A stretch of 64,000 bases of DNA from Trichococcus flocculiformis (GTDB lineage: Bacteria > Bacillota > Bacilli > Lactobacillales > Aerococcaceae), in assembly GCF_900113645.1 (NCBI RefSeq), contig NZ_FOQC01000004.1, forward strand, positions 53,494-117,493, written 5' to 3'. The position numbers were made by a program, and so were the translations under genes. Position 1 is the stretch's first letter; the number at the start of each line of letters is the position of its first letter. Below the pieces are notes generated by a model. The model did no database searches. It saw only the letters and a program-made list of their open reading frames with translations, and was not told where the DNA came from. Shown in pieces: positions 1 to 10,431 of the stretch.

Positions 1-901
1 TGTAACTCTTTGCGTTCTCCAAGACAACTTCAATCAGACTGTCCCGGAAATGTTCAACCACACCCGAAAAGTGCGGCGTAATCAGTACCTTTTCATGCCT
101 CCATAATGGACTTTCTGCCGGCAACGGTTCCTCGTCGAACACATCCAAAGCCGCGTAGGCCACCGTCCCATTGTCCAACGCTTTGATGAGACTATCGCTG
201 TCCACCGTGGCGCCACGCCCTACATTCACGAATAGAACACCCTTTTTCATGCGCGAGAATAGAGCATCATTGAACACACGATAGGTTTCATCCGTTTGGG
301 GAAGGATATCCACGACAACATCCGCAAAATCGATGACTGTAACAATATCATCCTTTTTGACCGTCACATCCATGCCAGGTAAATCCTTACCGCTGCGATT
401 GACAGCGATGACTTTCATACCGAATGCTTTGGCCAGTTCTCCCAGCCGATTCCCGATGTGACCCGCACCTACGATCATCATCGTCTTGCCTTTCAGTTCC
501 TGGAGTTCCATGGTCTGTTCCCATTTGCGTTGCGGCTGATTCAGGATCGCAGCCTTCAATCCGCGCATATGCGAAAGCAATACGCCGATGACGTATTCAG
601 CAATCGGTTCAGCATGGATGCCGCTCGCGTTCGTCAAGTAGATTCCCTTTCTTTCAAAGGTTTCTAAGGGAAGACTGTTCACGCCTGCCGAAATCGCTTG
701 GACCCATTTCAATGAAGGCAACTTTCCTTCCTCCAACAGGTTGGTCAATTCGTCGTTCCATCCGACAGTCCATTCGACTACACCGAACGCTTCTGTTTCC
801 GCGTCATCGGTAATCATCTCGTAATCCGGGTAGAGCCCCTTCAGCGCTTCGATGTGCTGTTCCTTCAAACGCGCCTTCAGCAGCCACTTTTTGGTTGACA
901 T
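1..901 (-). CDS. D-2-hydroxyacid dehydrogenase, C-terminus cut by window edge
   Basis: I translated this from the ATG at 901. It gives about 300 residues of a D-isomer-specific 2-hydroxyacid dehydrogenase that runs off the left edge, so only the last few residues are missing. The Rossmann motif GAGHIG is followed by an arginine (VNRSG) where NAD-dependent members usually carry an acidic residue, which hints at NADP(H) use. The catalytic Arg lies in VGRGATVD, the Glu in FDEEPLP and the His in TPHFSG. The family reduces 2-keto acids to D-2-hydroxy acids in the cytoplasm; the substrate cannot be told from sequence. It starts 2 nt after the stop of nadK and is probably co-transcribed with it. In B. 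subtilis this place is held by a pseudouridine synthase gene, so the neighbour has been replaced here. Confidence 0.9.
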   Translation of the reverse strand, partial: MSTKKWLLKARLKEQHIEALKGLYPDYEMITDDAETEAFGVVEWTVGWNDELTNLLEEGKLPSLKWVQAISAGVNSLPLETFERKGIYLTNASGIHAEPIAEYVIGVLLSHMRGLKAAILNQPQRKWEQTMELQELKGKTMMIVGAGHIGNRLGELAKAFGMKVIAVNRSGKDLPGMDVTVKKDDIVTVIDFADVVVDILPQTDETYRVFNDALFSRMKKGVLFVNVGRGATVDSDSLIKALDNGTVAYAALDVFDEEPLPAESPLWRHEKVLITPHFSGVVEHFRDSLIEVVLENAKSY

Positions 902-903
902 AT

Positions 904-1734
904 TCACCGCTCCTTTGTCCGTTCGTTCCTATCGTTTTTCTTCACGCCGATGAACGCATCCTCCACCCGATCCCAGAAATGCGTGTGACGGTAACGCGCA
1001 AAATGCACGCGCTCCTGAGCAATCCGGTAAACCAGTCGTTCGATGCTTCGTTTCTTGAATGTCAAATGATCCACAGACAAAATCAAGCGATCTTCCTTGT
1101 GAGGATAAATAACAATCCATTCGTCTTTCGCTATGATCATGGGTGAACTCAGCGTCCGATAGATGCGGTTATTCACCGAGGCCATCTCGGTCAGCTGGAT
1201 AGCTTCCGTGCGAGGATGGATAACGGCTCCACCAAGCGATTTGCTGAACCCGGTCGAACCTGTAGGAGTGGAAACACAAAGACCATCACCCCGGAATGTC
1301 TCGAACAGCTCATCCTTCACGTAGATATCGCAAACCATCGTTCCGTCCATTTTCTTCAAACTTGCTTCGTTCAGAGCGATGTAGCGGGTTTCTTCCTCCT
1401 CATCAGCATACTTGACGCGCACATCGAGCAGTGGATAGCTGACGCTTTCCCCTTTGTCATGCTTCAGGCTTTCCACAAGTTCCGGCAGTTCATAAGTACG
1501 CCAATCCGTATAGAAGCCCAGATGTCCAGTATGGATTCCCACAAATCGCACATGGTTCAATTGTTCTTCGTATTTATGGAAAGCCGAAAGCAATGTGCCA
1601 TCGCCCCCGATCGATACCACAAGATCCGGATGGTCCGTGATAATTTCAATTTTTTCAGAGAGGCACATCTCTTTGAACTTCGCCGCAACGGATAACGTCT
1701 CTGGCGTCTGGTTATGGACCAGTGCAATTTTCAT
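904..1734 (-). CDS. nadK: NAD kinase
   Basis: A 276-residue ATP-NAD kinase that phosphorylates NAD to NADP in the cytoplasm. The diagnostic GGDGT motif is near residue 45 (SIGGDGTLLSAF), followed by the glycine-rich TPTGSTGFSKSLGG segment near residue 155, which forms part of the NAD site. The ATG at 1734 has a good GAGGAG ribosome binding site. It lies 23 nt downstream of relQ. The relQ-nadK pair is conserved in Bacillus (yjbM-yjbN), so co-transcription is likely. Confidence 0.96.
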   Translation of the reverse strand: MKIALVHNQTPETLSVAAKFKEMCLSEKIEIITDHPDLVVSIGGDGTLLSAFHKYEEQLNHVRFVGIHTGHLGFYTDWRTYELPELVESLKHDKGESVSYPLLDVRVKYADEEEETRYIALNEASLKKMDGTMVCDIYVKDELFETFRGDGLCVSTPTGSTGFSKSLGGAVIHPRTEAIQLTEMASVNNRIYRTLSSPMIIAKDEWIVIYPHKEDRLILSVDHLTFKKRSIERLVYRIAQERVHFARYRHTHFWDRVEDAFIGVKKNDRNERTKER

Positions 1735-1757
1735 ATCCGATCTCCTCTCGAATAATT

Positions 1758-2399
1758 TTATCGTCCATCTTCTTTCTTATCGGAAAAATAACGTTGAGCA
1801 TCCTTGATTTCTTCGCGTATTTCCGACATTTCTTCGTCAAGACGAAAGGCAGCTTCTGCCGCGCGTATCAGACGGTCATGCAATTCTTCCGGATATTCGC
1901 CCCGATATTTGTAGTTCAACGAATGTTCAATCGTTGCCCAAAAATTCATGGCTAATGTCCTGATCTGAATTTCGACGAGTATTTTTTTCTCTTCATAAAT
2001 GCGTTGGACCGGATATTCGATCACCATATGGTACGAGCGATAGCCGCTCTCTTTTTTATGCGTAATGTAATCCCGTTCTATGATGATCTTAAAGTCTTTT
2101 CTTGCGCGCAAAAGGCGCACAACTTCGTGTATATCCTCTACAAATTGGCACATGATCCGCAATCCGGCAATATCCTGTACGTCTTGTTCCAGTCTGGTCA
2201 AGTCGATATCCCGGACTTCCGCCTTTTCCAATATGCTTTCCTTTGTTTTGACACGTCCCGTAATGAATTCGATGGGGGCGTGCGTATTCTCATCGCGATA
2301 TTGCTTGCGGATCCCCTTCAGCTTAACTTTTAGTTCCTCTACCGCTTGTTCGTACGGCGCTAAAAATGAATCCCAGTTTTCAACTTCATTATTTTCCAT
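1758..2399 (-). CDS. relQ: small alarmone synthetase, GTP pyrophosphokinase family
   Basis: A 213-residue single-domain (p)ppGpp synthetase of the RelQ/YjbM type. It transfers pyrophosphate from ATP to GDP or GTP to make the stringent-response alarmone, and has no HD hydrolase domain. Recognisable segments are AVEELKVKLKGIRKQY near the start, DIAGLRIMCQFVEDI in the middle, and the synthetase core VEIQIRTLAMNFWATIEHSL. I chose the ATG at 2399 over the upstream ATG at 2417: it has an AGGGTG ribosome binding site and fits the usual family N-terminus (xxxWxxFLxPY). It is the first gene of a unit with nadK. Confidence 0.95.
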   Translation of the reverse strand: MENNEVENWDSFLAPYEQAVEELKVKLKGIRKQYRDENTHAPIEFITGRVKTKESILEKAEVRDIDLTRLEQDVQDIAGLRIMCQFVEDIHEVVRLLRARKDFKIIIERDYITHKKESGYRSYHMVIEYPVQRIYEEKKILVEIQIRTLAMNFWATIEHSLNYKYRGEYPEELHDRLIRAAEAAFRLDEEMSEIREEIKDAQRYFSDKKEDGR

Positions 2400-2691
2400 A
2401 GAACGACACCCTATCATATAGTATATGCTACTTTATTTTATCACAATTATTTATGATTCTATACAATTCTTGTCGAAAAGGGACGAATTCATTTTTTATT
2501 CAAATATAAACAATACGCACTTTACAGCAGTATCGCTAAATGATAACCAATGCAAAACTTATGATACAATATGATTAAGATTTTGCATCACCTACTCGAT
2601 TATGTGCTGATGAATGGATTTGACGCACATTCGAATTTTGATCAGCTACCGCGATCAAAACGACCCTCTTAACAGAAAGGAAGTACCGACA

Positions 2692-3285
2692 ATGAGCCAA
2701 AATGTTGAAAAAGAATTCAAAAACCTATTAAATAAAGAAGAATACGAAGCGTTGATCGTTGCCTTCGACCTTGATGAAACTGAACCGACCAAACAAACCA
2801 ATATCTATTTCGATACACCTGACTTTAAACTGAAGGGTCTGAACAGTGGACTGCGCATCCGGATGTATGAAGATAAAGGTGAAATTACACTGAAGACGCC
2901 TATCCAAGAAAATGAAAAATTGGAAACGAATGATGATTTGACTCTCGATGAAGCAAAAACATTGGTCGAAGCTCATCTGATGAAAGCAACAGGGAATGTA
3001 GCCGACAAATTGAAGGGATTAGGTATCGCGCCAGGGGACCTTGTCATAATCGGACAACTCTCGACCATCCGCTATGATTTCCCGGGTGACAAAGGTACCT
3101 TCTTCTTGGATAAAAGTTTCTACCAGGATCAGATGGATTACGAATTAGAATTCGAGTCCGAGTCTTTGGACGAAGGAGCCCTCATATTCCAGAATTTTCT
3201 GAAGCTCCATGACATCAAAGTCCGAAAAGCGAAACAAAAAATCGAACGTATGCTGGCCTATCCAAATTCGACGACACATCATTAG
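2692..3285 (+). CDS. yjbK: CYTH domain protein (YjbK-like)
   Basis: A 197-residue CYTH-superfamily protein. The N-terminal signature ExExK appears as EKEFK, and alternating charged residues along the chain would line the phosphate-binding tunnel. CYTH proteins bind or hydrolyse triphosphates; the substrate of YjbK is not known to me. The ATG at 2692 follows GAAAGGAAG at a good distance, whereas an upstream in-frame ATG at 2614 has no ribosome binding site and would add 26 unlikely residues. It is divergent from relQ, keeping the Bacillus yjbK/yjbM neighbourhood. Confidence 0.9.
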   Translation: MSQNVEKEFKNLLNKEEYEALIVAFDLDETEPTKQTNIYFDTPDFKLKGLNSGLRIRMYEDKGEITLKTPIQENEKLETNDDLTLDEAKTLVEAHLMKATGNVADKLKGLGIAPGDLVIIGQLSTIRYDFPGDKGTFFLDKSFYQDQMDYELEFESESLDEGALIFQNFLKLHDIKVRKAKQKIERMLAYPNSTTHH

Positions 3286-3651
3286 TAGTTAATTTCCGCC
3301 GATCCATTCTATATAAAAAGATCCATTCTCCTCAGAATCGAACGAAGAATGGATCTTTTTGCTTATTTCATCGCGTAAAACAGACAAAAGCGCAAAATTC
3401 TTCTGTCTGAATCGAATTTCAAGCTATACAAGATAAAAAAATCAATCGATTTAGTTGCAAATTAGTTCATTGTCTCGTAAAATACACCTTGACAATGAAA
3501 CAGCCGATACTGAACAAGAAAAAAGAAGGTCATAAGGAAGAACTATTGCCGGTCTTCAACAGGCAACTCTTCGGGAAGCCTTATTGCTACTTGTTTGGGA
3601 TTTTTTTTGGTAAACTAAAAGTAAGCAAAACAGGAAAGAGGGATGATTAAA
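3286..3651. other. intergenic region with yjbK terminator and spxH upstream region
   Basis: This 366-nt stretch holds the yjbK terminator (3315-3361) and the spxH upstream region. A TTGACA hexamer at 3490-3495 has no clear -10 at the usual distance, and a TAAACT at 3611-3616 has no clear -35, so I do not name a promoter. A GC-containing imperfect hairpin followed by a T-run lies around 3550-3610, which could be a weak attenuator. I see no coding sequence. Confidence 0.5.
3315..3361. terminator. rho-independent terminator after yjbK
   Basis: AAAAAGATCCATTCT pairs perfectly with AGAATGGATCTTTTT across a 17-nt loop. T-runs on both strands make it potentially bidirectional. It lies 30 nt after the yjbK stop. 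Confidence 0.9.
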
Positions 3652-4350
3652 ATGTATAGGTCAAAACAGAATACAGCTGATTCTATCTCTTCTCCTCAAC
3701 AGATTTTTGAGCTTTATCTATTCGTGAACCCGATAGGCCACAAGTGCTACCTTACCGAACAAGAAGTTCTGAAATTCATGAGTTCATTGGAAGGCCCGAA
3801 AGTTCACTTCCGCTTCATCACTTTCCATAATTTCAATACCGTGACGCAGTACATGAAGAGATTAAATTTGCCGGAAAAAGATTTAACCTTACGCAATCAA
3901 ATATACAGTTCCATCTATGATGCCTCTTTGGCATATAAGGCTGCCTTGATGCAAGGCAAAAAACGCGGCCGCAACTTTTTGCTTCACCTGCAGAAATCAC
4001 TTGCGGACGGTAAGACCGCCTACTCTAAAGAACTATTAACGGTAGTGGCTATCAAAGCTAATCTGGATGTCGACATGTTTTTTGAGGACAAAGAATCGCC
4101 TTTCGTAAAAAGCAGCTATGAAGCAGATCAGCATATCGCCCAAGAGATGAACATCAACACGAATCCTTCGCTTGTCATCTTTGATAATCTGAATTATCAA
4201 TACGGCCTCTTGTTGGAAGACAACATCACTGCCGAAGTATTGCATGAAGTAATCAAGGATTGCTCGGTAGCGTGCGACCAGAAGAATGCCAACCTGAAGA
4301 AAGCAAACATCACGACAATCGGAAAAAACTACCAACGCATCACCCACTGA
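3652..4350 (+). CDS. spxH: SpxH/YjbH-like DsbA-family adaptor protein
   Basis: A 232-residue thioredoxin-fold protein of the YjbH/SpxH family. In Bacillus this family delivers the regulator Spx to ClpXP for degradation. The family opening after the first beta strand is usually FVDPxCPxC; here it reads LFVNPIGHKCY, so the first Cys of CxxC is replaced by Gly and only one Cys remains. Further Cys residues are at the C-terminus (DCSVAC). I prefer the ATG at 3652 because the AGAGGG ribosome binding site is 9 nt upstream of it but abuts the alternative ATG at 3643. It lies in the same block as spx, mecA and pepF, which supports a role in Spx turnover. The adaptor function itself is inferred from the family. 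Confidence 0.85.
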   Translation: MYRSKQNTADSISSPQQIFELYLFVNPIGHKCYLTEQEVLKFMSSLEGPKVHFRFITFHNFNTVTQYMKRLNLPEKDLTLRNQIYSSIYDASLAYKAALMQGKKRGRNFLLHLQKSLADGKTAYSKELLTVVAIKANLDVDMFFEDKESPFVKSSYEADQHIAQEMNINTNPSLVIFDNLNYQYGLLLEDNITAEVLHEVIKDCSVACDQKNANLKKANITTIGKNYQRITH

Positions 4351-4355
4351 TTAAG

Positions 4356-4394
4356 AAAAGCTTCGCGACCCTCGGAGGGCCGCGAAGCTTTTTC
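4356..4394. terminator. bidirectional terminator between spxH and pepF
   Basis: AAAAGCTTCGCG pairs with CGCGAAGCTTTTT around a GC-rich loop, with A- and T-runs on either side. It sits between the convergent 3' ends of spxH and pepF and probably serves both. Confidence 0.93.
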
Positions 4395-4427
4395 TAATGA
4401 AGACTATTATTAGAAGGACTCATTTGA

Positions 4428-6245
4428 TTAAGCCTGTTGCGCTGCAATCAATTGTTCGAGTTCATTCAGACGTTCCTCGAACACTTTCATAGCATCCTCG
4501 ATGTAAGCTGACTGAGTCATGTCCACGCCTGCTTTTTTCATAACTTCAATCGGATAGTCGCTGTTTCCTGCTTTCAGATAGGAAAGGTACTTCTCTAACG
4601 CGCCCTCTTCACCCTCCACGATGCGTTTAGCCAATGCCGTCGCAGCCGAAAAGCCGGTAGCGTATTGGTAGACGTAATAATTATAGTAGAAATGCGGAAT
4701 ACGGGTCCATTCGATGCCGATTTCAGGATCCTTTTCGACGCTCGGACCATAATACTTGGCATTCAATTCCGCATAATAAGAAGTCATGAAATCTTGCGTC
4801 AACGGGACACCTTCCAAGGCTTTCTGATGGATATAGTGCTCAAATTCGGCAAATTGGGTTTGGCGGAATATCGTTCCTTTGAAACCATCCAGGTAATGAT
4901 TCAAAATATAGATGCGGACTTTGGGATCGGTTTGGGTCTTCAACAAATAATCGGTCAAAATATTTTCATTCGTTGTCGAAGCGATTTCGGCCAGGAAAAT
5001 CGAATAATCTCCGTACACATAAGGCTGGCTCTTTCTTGTCAGATAGCTGTGCACGCTATGTCCCAATTCATGGACCAATGTATACAATTGATTCAACGAA
5101 TCTTGCCAATTCATCAGGATATACGGATTCGTGTCGTAGGCACCGGAAGAATAAGCTCCGCTGCGTTTCCCCTCATTCTCAAGCCAGTCGATCCAACGAT
5201 TGTCAAATGCTTCCTGGAGGATAGCCAAATAGTCCTCTCCAAGCGGCTGAAGACCTTTCAAGGTTTCTTCCATCGCCGCCTCGATGCTGTATTTGATTGG
5301 GGCTTCCCCTGTCAATGGCGTATACATATCGTACATATGCAACTCCTCGACCCCCAACAAGTCTTTACGCAAGTCCACATAGCGATGCAACAAAGGTAGA
5401 TGTTCATTCACCACATCCAACAACGTGTCGTAAACGGATTCCGGAATGTGATTATTCGCCAGAGCGGCTGCACGGGCGGATTCATATTTATGTACTTTGG
5501 CTTTGTAATTGTGCGCCTTCACGTTAGTCGATAAGGTAGTCGCAAACGTATTTTTCAGACCATCATATGTCTTGTATAGTGCTTTGAAGGCTCCTTCACG
5601 GACTTCCCGATCCGGGCTTTCCATCAACTTTCCATACAAACCATGAGTCAATTGGACCTCCTGGCCCTCTTCATTTTTCACTTTCGGGAATGTCATATCA
5701 GCATTATTGAGAACGGAAAAAGTCTTGCTTGGCGCAGCAAAAATTTCTCCCGCACCCGCCAATAACTCTTCTTCTCTGGCGGTAAGGACGTGCTCACGAG
5801 CAGAGGTAAGGCTATCCAATAAATGCGCGTAAGGTTTCAGCTTATCGTTTTCTGCTAAGTACTTCTCCAGTTCATCCTCCGGAATCTCCATGATTTCTGG
5901 CTCGAACCAAGAGGTAGCTTCACTGACGCTCGTCAAAATCGACAAGGCTTTATCGTGCAAATTCTGATACAGACTGTCCGACGTATCCTGATCATTCTTC
6001 AGATGGGAATAGACATAGACCCGTTCCAACTTTTGATTGATTTCGAGGACTTCTTCAATCCCTTTCAATAGAGCTTGACTGCTCGAGCCGATGGTTCCCT
6101 GCAAAGCCCGTATGAAAGGAACCGCTCCCGCTAATTCATCCAACTCTTTCTCGAAAGCTGCATCCGTCGGAAAGATCGCTGTCAAATCCCACGTGGAAGC
6201 CTCAGGGACTTCCGCTCTCTTTAAATGTTTCTCTGTGTTTGTCAT
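4428..6245 (-). CDS. pepF: oligoendopeptidase F (M3B metallopeptidase)
   Basis: A 605-residue zinc peptidase of family M3, full length for PepF. The zinc motif HELGH is at residues 392-396, and the third ligand Glu lies in EIASTTNE about 25 residues later. The family hydrolyses peptides of roughly 7-17 residues in the cytoplasm as part of intracellular peptide turnover. The start ATG is followed by MTNTEKHLKRAEVPE, and the conserved TWDLTAIFP segment begins at residue 18. It lies downstream of coiA on the same strand, as in Bacillus (yjbG after coiA/yjbF). The 84-nt gap leaves room for its own promoter. Confidence 0.97.
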   Translation of the reverse strand: MTNTEKHLKRAEVPEASTWDLTAIFPTDAAFEKELDELAGAVPFIRALQGTIGSSSQALLKGIEEVLEINQKLERVYVYSHLKNDQDTSDSLYQNLHDKALSILTSVSEATSWFEPEIMEIPEDELEKYLAENDKLKPYAHLLDSLTSAREHVLTAREEELLAGAGEIFAAPSKTFSVLNNADMTFPKVKNEEGQEVQLTHGLYGKLMESPDREVREGAFKALYKTYDGLKNTFATTLSTNVKAHNYKAKVHKYESARAAALANNHIPESVYDTLLDVVNEHLPLLHRYVDLRKDLLGVEELHMYDMYTPLTGEAPIKYSIEAAMEETLKGLQPLGEDYLAILQEAFDNRWIDWLENEGKRSGAYSSGAYDTNPYILMNWQDSLNQLYTLVHELGHSVHSYLTRKSQPYVYGDYSIFLAEIASTTNENILTDYLLKTQTDPKVRIYILNHYLDGFKGTIFRQTQFAEFEHYIHQKALEGVPLTQDFMTSYYAELNAKYYGPSVEKDPEIGIEWTRIPHFYYNYYVYQYATGFSAATALAKRIVEGEEGALEKYLSYLKAGNSDYPIEVMKKAGVDMTQSAYIEDAMKVFEERLNELEQLIAAQQA

Positions 6246-6328
6246 CCACTTTCCCCCTAAAATTATTTCAATAGTATAATTTTAGCATACCTTAGGGCCG
6301 AAAGGGTACTGGCAAGAATATACAGATT

Positions 6329-7495
6329 CTAACTCAAACACGAATGATGATCCGTTTCATTTCTGTTCAACGGCTCGGACAGCAGGACCCATGCTTCCCT
6401 GCCAATGGCTGCGGCGTGGCCATCCTCGACCAACCGCATCATGAATTGGAGCAAGGGTTCCCATAGAAGTTCCATGTTGGCCTCCATCGCAACACGTGTC
6501 CGGATTCTGTTCGTGCGTATACAAGTTGACAGCCACTCGAGAAGGTATTTTTTTGTGAGAAGCTTTGCCGTTTCCGGATTACTGAAGTCTTTAAGAAGAT
6601 AGTAACGCCAGATGTAGGCCGGCGTTCGGATGCCTAACGTTCGACAAGGTAACTCAAACAGGAATGCCGGCAAATGATACAAATCCTTCCGATCGAGATA
6701 GACCGCCAAAAGAAATTTCCGATGCTCCGGATCGGTTCGATACCGCAACAGATTGATATCCTTCGCCTGCATATGTTTGCGGTCAACGATTTTGCCGGCA
6801 GACGGCAGCAGCAAATCTTTGTACCCTGGCAAGCAACCTTTTGCGTAAAGACTTTCTAAAGCAACAACTTTAAGATCATCCACCGGAATCGCAATCTTCA
6901 TAAAATGAAAGCGATCATCGCTGCTCAACTTTAGATGGTGATGGATGGCTATTTCATTCGCTGCTGTATCCAAAATACAAATCCAATTCCCGAGTGCATC
7001 GGAATGATTCAAGAATTGGCAGATCGACTGCGTTATTTTGATTCCCCCCGGTTGATAATGCGTTCCACAAATCCACCACACTTCGTAGCCGAATCTTTGG
7101 TACCCCTGTGTACGTGCCCTAAGATCGGCAGGCGAAATCGGACTGCATTGGTACTCCACAGCAATTTTCTTTCCATTTTCCAGAACCAGCAGGAGATCCG
7201 GACGCTGCTGCAATTCCGGAAGCCAACACTCCAAAGTGACAGCAACCCCTTCACGCCGAAATTTCTCCAGAAGCATTTGTTTTCCCATCAGGTGAGGAAG
7301 TGTTTCACCTTCCGAAAAAACGGCGCAATCCGATTGTTGGTGATGGGCAAAATGAGCGATCATGACATCCCCTTTTTTCAGCACCAATCTCCCCTTACAG
7401 GCCGGGCAATAGTACTCCCCGATAGTTTTGCCTTTTTGTTTTGAGGCTTGATAAGCTGGAATCAATTCCCCACTTGCATTTCTAGCGATCAACAT
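6329..7495 (-). CDS. coiA: competence protein CoiA
   Basis: A 388-residue CoiA-family protein, involved in processing or protecting incoming DNA during natural transformation. An N-terminal zinc-ribbon half (YYCPACKGRL) precedes the nuclease-like domain with RPDLLLVLENG and VEYQCSPIS, which carries the D...ExQ triad of restriction-endonuclease-fold enzymes. I chose the ATG at 7495 because AAAGGGCGG sits at the right distance upstream; the more upstream ATG at 7525 has no ribosome binding site. The gene is intact, so this part of the competence machinery may work. I found no convincing competence box upstream. Confidence 0.93.
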   Translation of the reverse strand: MLIARNASGELIPAYQASKQKGKTIGEYYCPACKGRLVLKKGDVMIAHFAHHQQSDCAVFSEGETLPHLMGKQMLLEKFRREGVAVTLECWLPELQQRPDLLLVLENGKKIAVEYQCSPISPADLRARTQGYQRFGYEVWWICGTHYQPGGIKITQSICQFLNHSDALGNWICILDTAANEIAIHHHLKLSSDDRFHFMKIAIPVDDLKVVALESLYAKGCLPGYKDLLLPSAGKIVDRKHMQAKDINLLRYRTDPEHRKFLLAVYLDRKDLYHLPAFLFELPCRTLGIRTPAYIWRYYLLKDFSNPETAKLLTKKYLLEWLSTCIRTNRIRTRVAMEANMELLWEPLLQFMMRLVEDGHAAAIGREAWVLLSEPLNRNETDHHSCLS

Positions 7496-7543
7496 AAACA
7501 ACCGCCCTTTCTTTCTGTTTCCCATAATATCCGCGAATGGACA

Positions 7544-7585
7544 AGAAAAAATCCGACCCAGTCGAGGGTCGGATCAGATTTTTTT
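7544..7585 (-). terminator. terminator after mecA
   Basis: ATCCGACC pairs with GGTCGGAT, with an A-run on the left that becomes the T-run of the minus-strand transcript. It starts 3 nt past the mecA stop and separates mecA from coiA. Confidence 0.9.
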
Positions 7586-7587
7586 AT

Positions 7588-8247
7588 TTATTTGAAGTAA
7601 TGTCTGGCTGATTCCAATGCGTTGTCTTGGATAACCAGCTTGCCGTATTCGCCAAGTATCTCAACAGCGATATCAGATTCCTCAGAAAATTCCAGTGCCT
7701 TCAAGATTTCGTTGTCGATATTCGTTTCCGTCATCTCATCTATGAAATAGACAACCGCCAAATAATACTGATTATCATAGTAGTAAAGCGAAGAGACGCC
7801 GCTCTCCAAAAACATCCGTTTCGCCAGCTCCAAAAAGTCGTCAAAACTCTGGAATTTGAATACGACTTCCAAAGGTGCCATATCCTCTTCTTCAGTAGCA
7901 GCAGCCGTTTTGTCACGTTCATTGAAACTCTTCGTCTGTTTTTTGATGTAATCCACTACATGCTCCAATTGATTGGAGCCATTCGCCATATCGAAGTCGT
8001 CTTCGTTATTCATCCCTTTACTGATGAATAACTCTAACCCATTTCCATTAGGCAGCACTTGGAAAGTAATTGCATCTGATTCATGAAATTGATTATCGAC
8101 ATCTACTTCCTCGAGGATGCTGTAAAAAAAGCTCTCGATTTGCTTTTGATTTCCTAATAAATCCAGAAAGGTGATACCTCTTTCCTCCAAATCAGAATTC
8201 TCAATCAAAACGCGAATTGTGTTTTCGTTGATGTTTTCCATTTCCAT
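7588..8247 (-). CDS. mecA: adaptor protein MecA
   Basis: A 219-residue MecA-family adaptor that presents proteins such as ComK, ComS or Spx-type regulators to the ClpC(P) protease. The N-terminal substrate-binding domain begins MEMENINENTIRV, closely matching the Bacillus opening MEIERINEHT. A charged linker lies around residues 105-125, and the C-terminal ClpC-binding domain ends in an LxxYGKLVI segment. I chose the second ATG of the tandem pair (8247): it fits the homologue and puts the GGGGTG ribosome binding site 7 nt away. It lies between spx and coiA, a conserved position. Confidence 0.94.
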   Translation of the reverse strand: MEMENINENTIRVLIENSDLEERGITFLDLLGNQKQIESFFYSILEEVDVDNQFHESDAITFQVLPNGNGLELFISKGMNNEDDFDMANGSNQLEHVVDYIKKQTKSFNERDKTAAATEEEDMAPLEVVFKFQSFDDFLELAKRMFLESGVSSLYYYDNQYYLAVVYFIDEMTETNIDNEILKALEFSEESDIAVEILGEYGKLVIQDNALESARHYFK

Positions 8248-8378
8248 CATGCTTCACCCCACTTTTCTTTCCCTATTTTTCTTATACCCATTGTAAATCA
8301 AATCGCAAAAATGTAAAGACAAAAGCGCAAAATCTTTCAACTTCTCATTTACTTTCTCATCTATTCATTTTTTTCCGT

Positions 8379-8418
8379 AAAAAAGACAAGTACAACCGTT
8401 TTTCCGGTGCACTTGTCT
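8379..8418 (-). terminator. terminator after spx
   Basis: AAAAAAGACAAGT pairs with ACTTGTC across a loop, giving a T-run on the minus strand. It lies 27 nt past the spx stop. Confidence 0.88.
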
Positions 8419-8444
8419 GTTGATTCTTTTTTGATTGCTTTTGA

Positions 8445-8843
8445 CTAGAAGTTTGCCAATCTTTGCGCTTTTTGTAATTCCAGCGCGCGGACTTCCCTTG
8501 GCAAGAAACGACGGATTTCATCTTCGTTGTATCCCACTTGCAAACGTTTTTCGTCCAAAATGATCGGACGACGCAACAGACCGGGATTATCCTCGATCAA
8601 AGTGAATAATGTATTTAAAGGTAATTCGTCTAAGTCGATGTTAAGTTCTTGGAATGCTTTGGATCGAGTGGAAATAATCTCCTCAGTGCCTTCTTCAGTC
8701 ATTTTTAGGATGCTCTTGATTTCAATTTCTGTCAAAGGTTCGGAGAATATATTCCTTTCAGTATAAGGGATGTTATTTTCTTCTAGCCATGCACGTGCCT
8801 TGCGACATGAGGTACAACTTGGGGAAGTATATAATGTTACCAT
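8445..8843 (-). CDS. spxA: transcriptional regulator Spx (ArsC family)
   Basis: A 132-residue ArsC-like regulator that binds the alpha subunit of RNA polymerase and controls the thiol-stress response. The redox switch CTSC is at residues 10-13, and the conserved [16 protein letters not shown] segment is near residue 92, as in genuine Spx proteins. The ATG at 8843 has AAAGGAGAG upstream; a longer in-frame ORF to 8885 would run through that site. SpxH and MecA, both adaptors for proteolysis, are encoded within 5 kb. Confidence 0.96.
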   Translation of the reverse strand: MVTLYTSPSCTSCRKARAWLEENNIPYTERNIFSEPLTEIEIKSILKMTEEGTEEIISTRSKAFQELNIDLDELPLNTLFTLIEDNPGLLRRPIILDEKRLQVGYNEDEIRRFLPREVRALELQKAQRLANF

Positions 8844-10224
<1,381 letters not shown>

Positions 10225-10233
10225 AACAGAAAT

Positions 10234-10345
10234 GCTGAACGAGTTCGTTTAGCCCTGAAAGAAATTTAGGAAATCATACCGTATGAGCATCGTAGAGCAC
10301 AATAGGTATGATTTATCTAATTTCCGAAGGGCTAACTCGTGAAGC
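10234..10345 (+). repeat. structured repeat, copy A (112 nt)
   Basis: First full copy of the dispersed structured repeat. Outer stem: ACGAGTT (5' arm) with AACTCGT (3' arm), interrupted by the unpaired CGTTT on the 5' side. Middle stem: GAAATTTAG with CTAATTTC. Inner stem: AATCATACC with GGTATGATT. The apical loop carries GAGCATCGTAGAGCACAAT. Stem bases differ from copy D in compensating pairs. It starts 10 nt after the trpS stop and lacks the 3' tail seen in copies B to E. Orientation here is defined by the bulge-bearing arm being 5'. Confidence 0.85.
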
Positions 10346-10357
10346 TGGACAAGAAAT

Positions 10358-10378
10358 GCTGAACGGGTTCGTTTAGCC
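10358..10378 (+). repeat. isolated 5' arm of the structured repeat
   Basis: GCTGAACGGGTTCGTTTAGCC repeats the 5' arm just 12 nt after copy A ends, with no 3' arm following. It is either a truncated second copy or a duplication of the terminator-like half of the element. Confidence 0.7.
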
Positions 10379-10390
10379 ATAAAGATCTAA

Positions 10391-10427
10391 AAGAGAAGCT
10401 CCGCAAACATTGCGGGGCCTCTCTTTC
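10391..10427. terminator. bidirectional terminator between trpS and lplA
   Basis: AAAGAGAAGCTCCGCA pairs with TGCGGGGCCTCTCTTT around a 5-nt loop, with A and T runs outside. It lies between the convergent ends of trpS and lplA. Confidence 0.92.
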
Positions 10428-10431
10428 TTTA

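Noticed and set aside
10234..10345. Repeat copy A as the trpS terminator only
   Set aside because: A separate strong bidirectional terminator lies at 10391-10427, and the same 112-nt unit recurs at five other loci, so it is a repeat family and not a gene-specific terminator.
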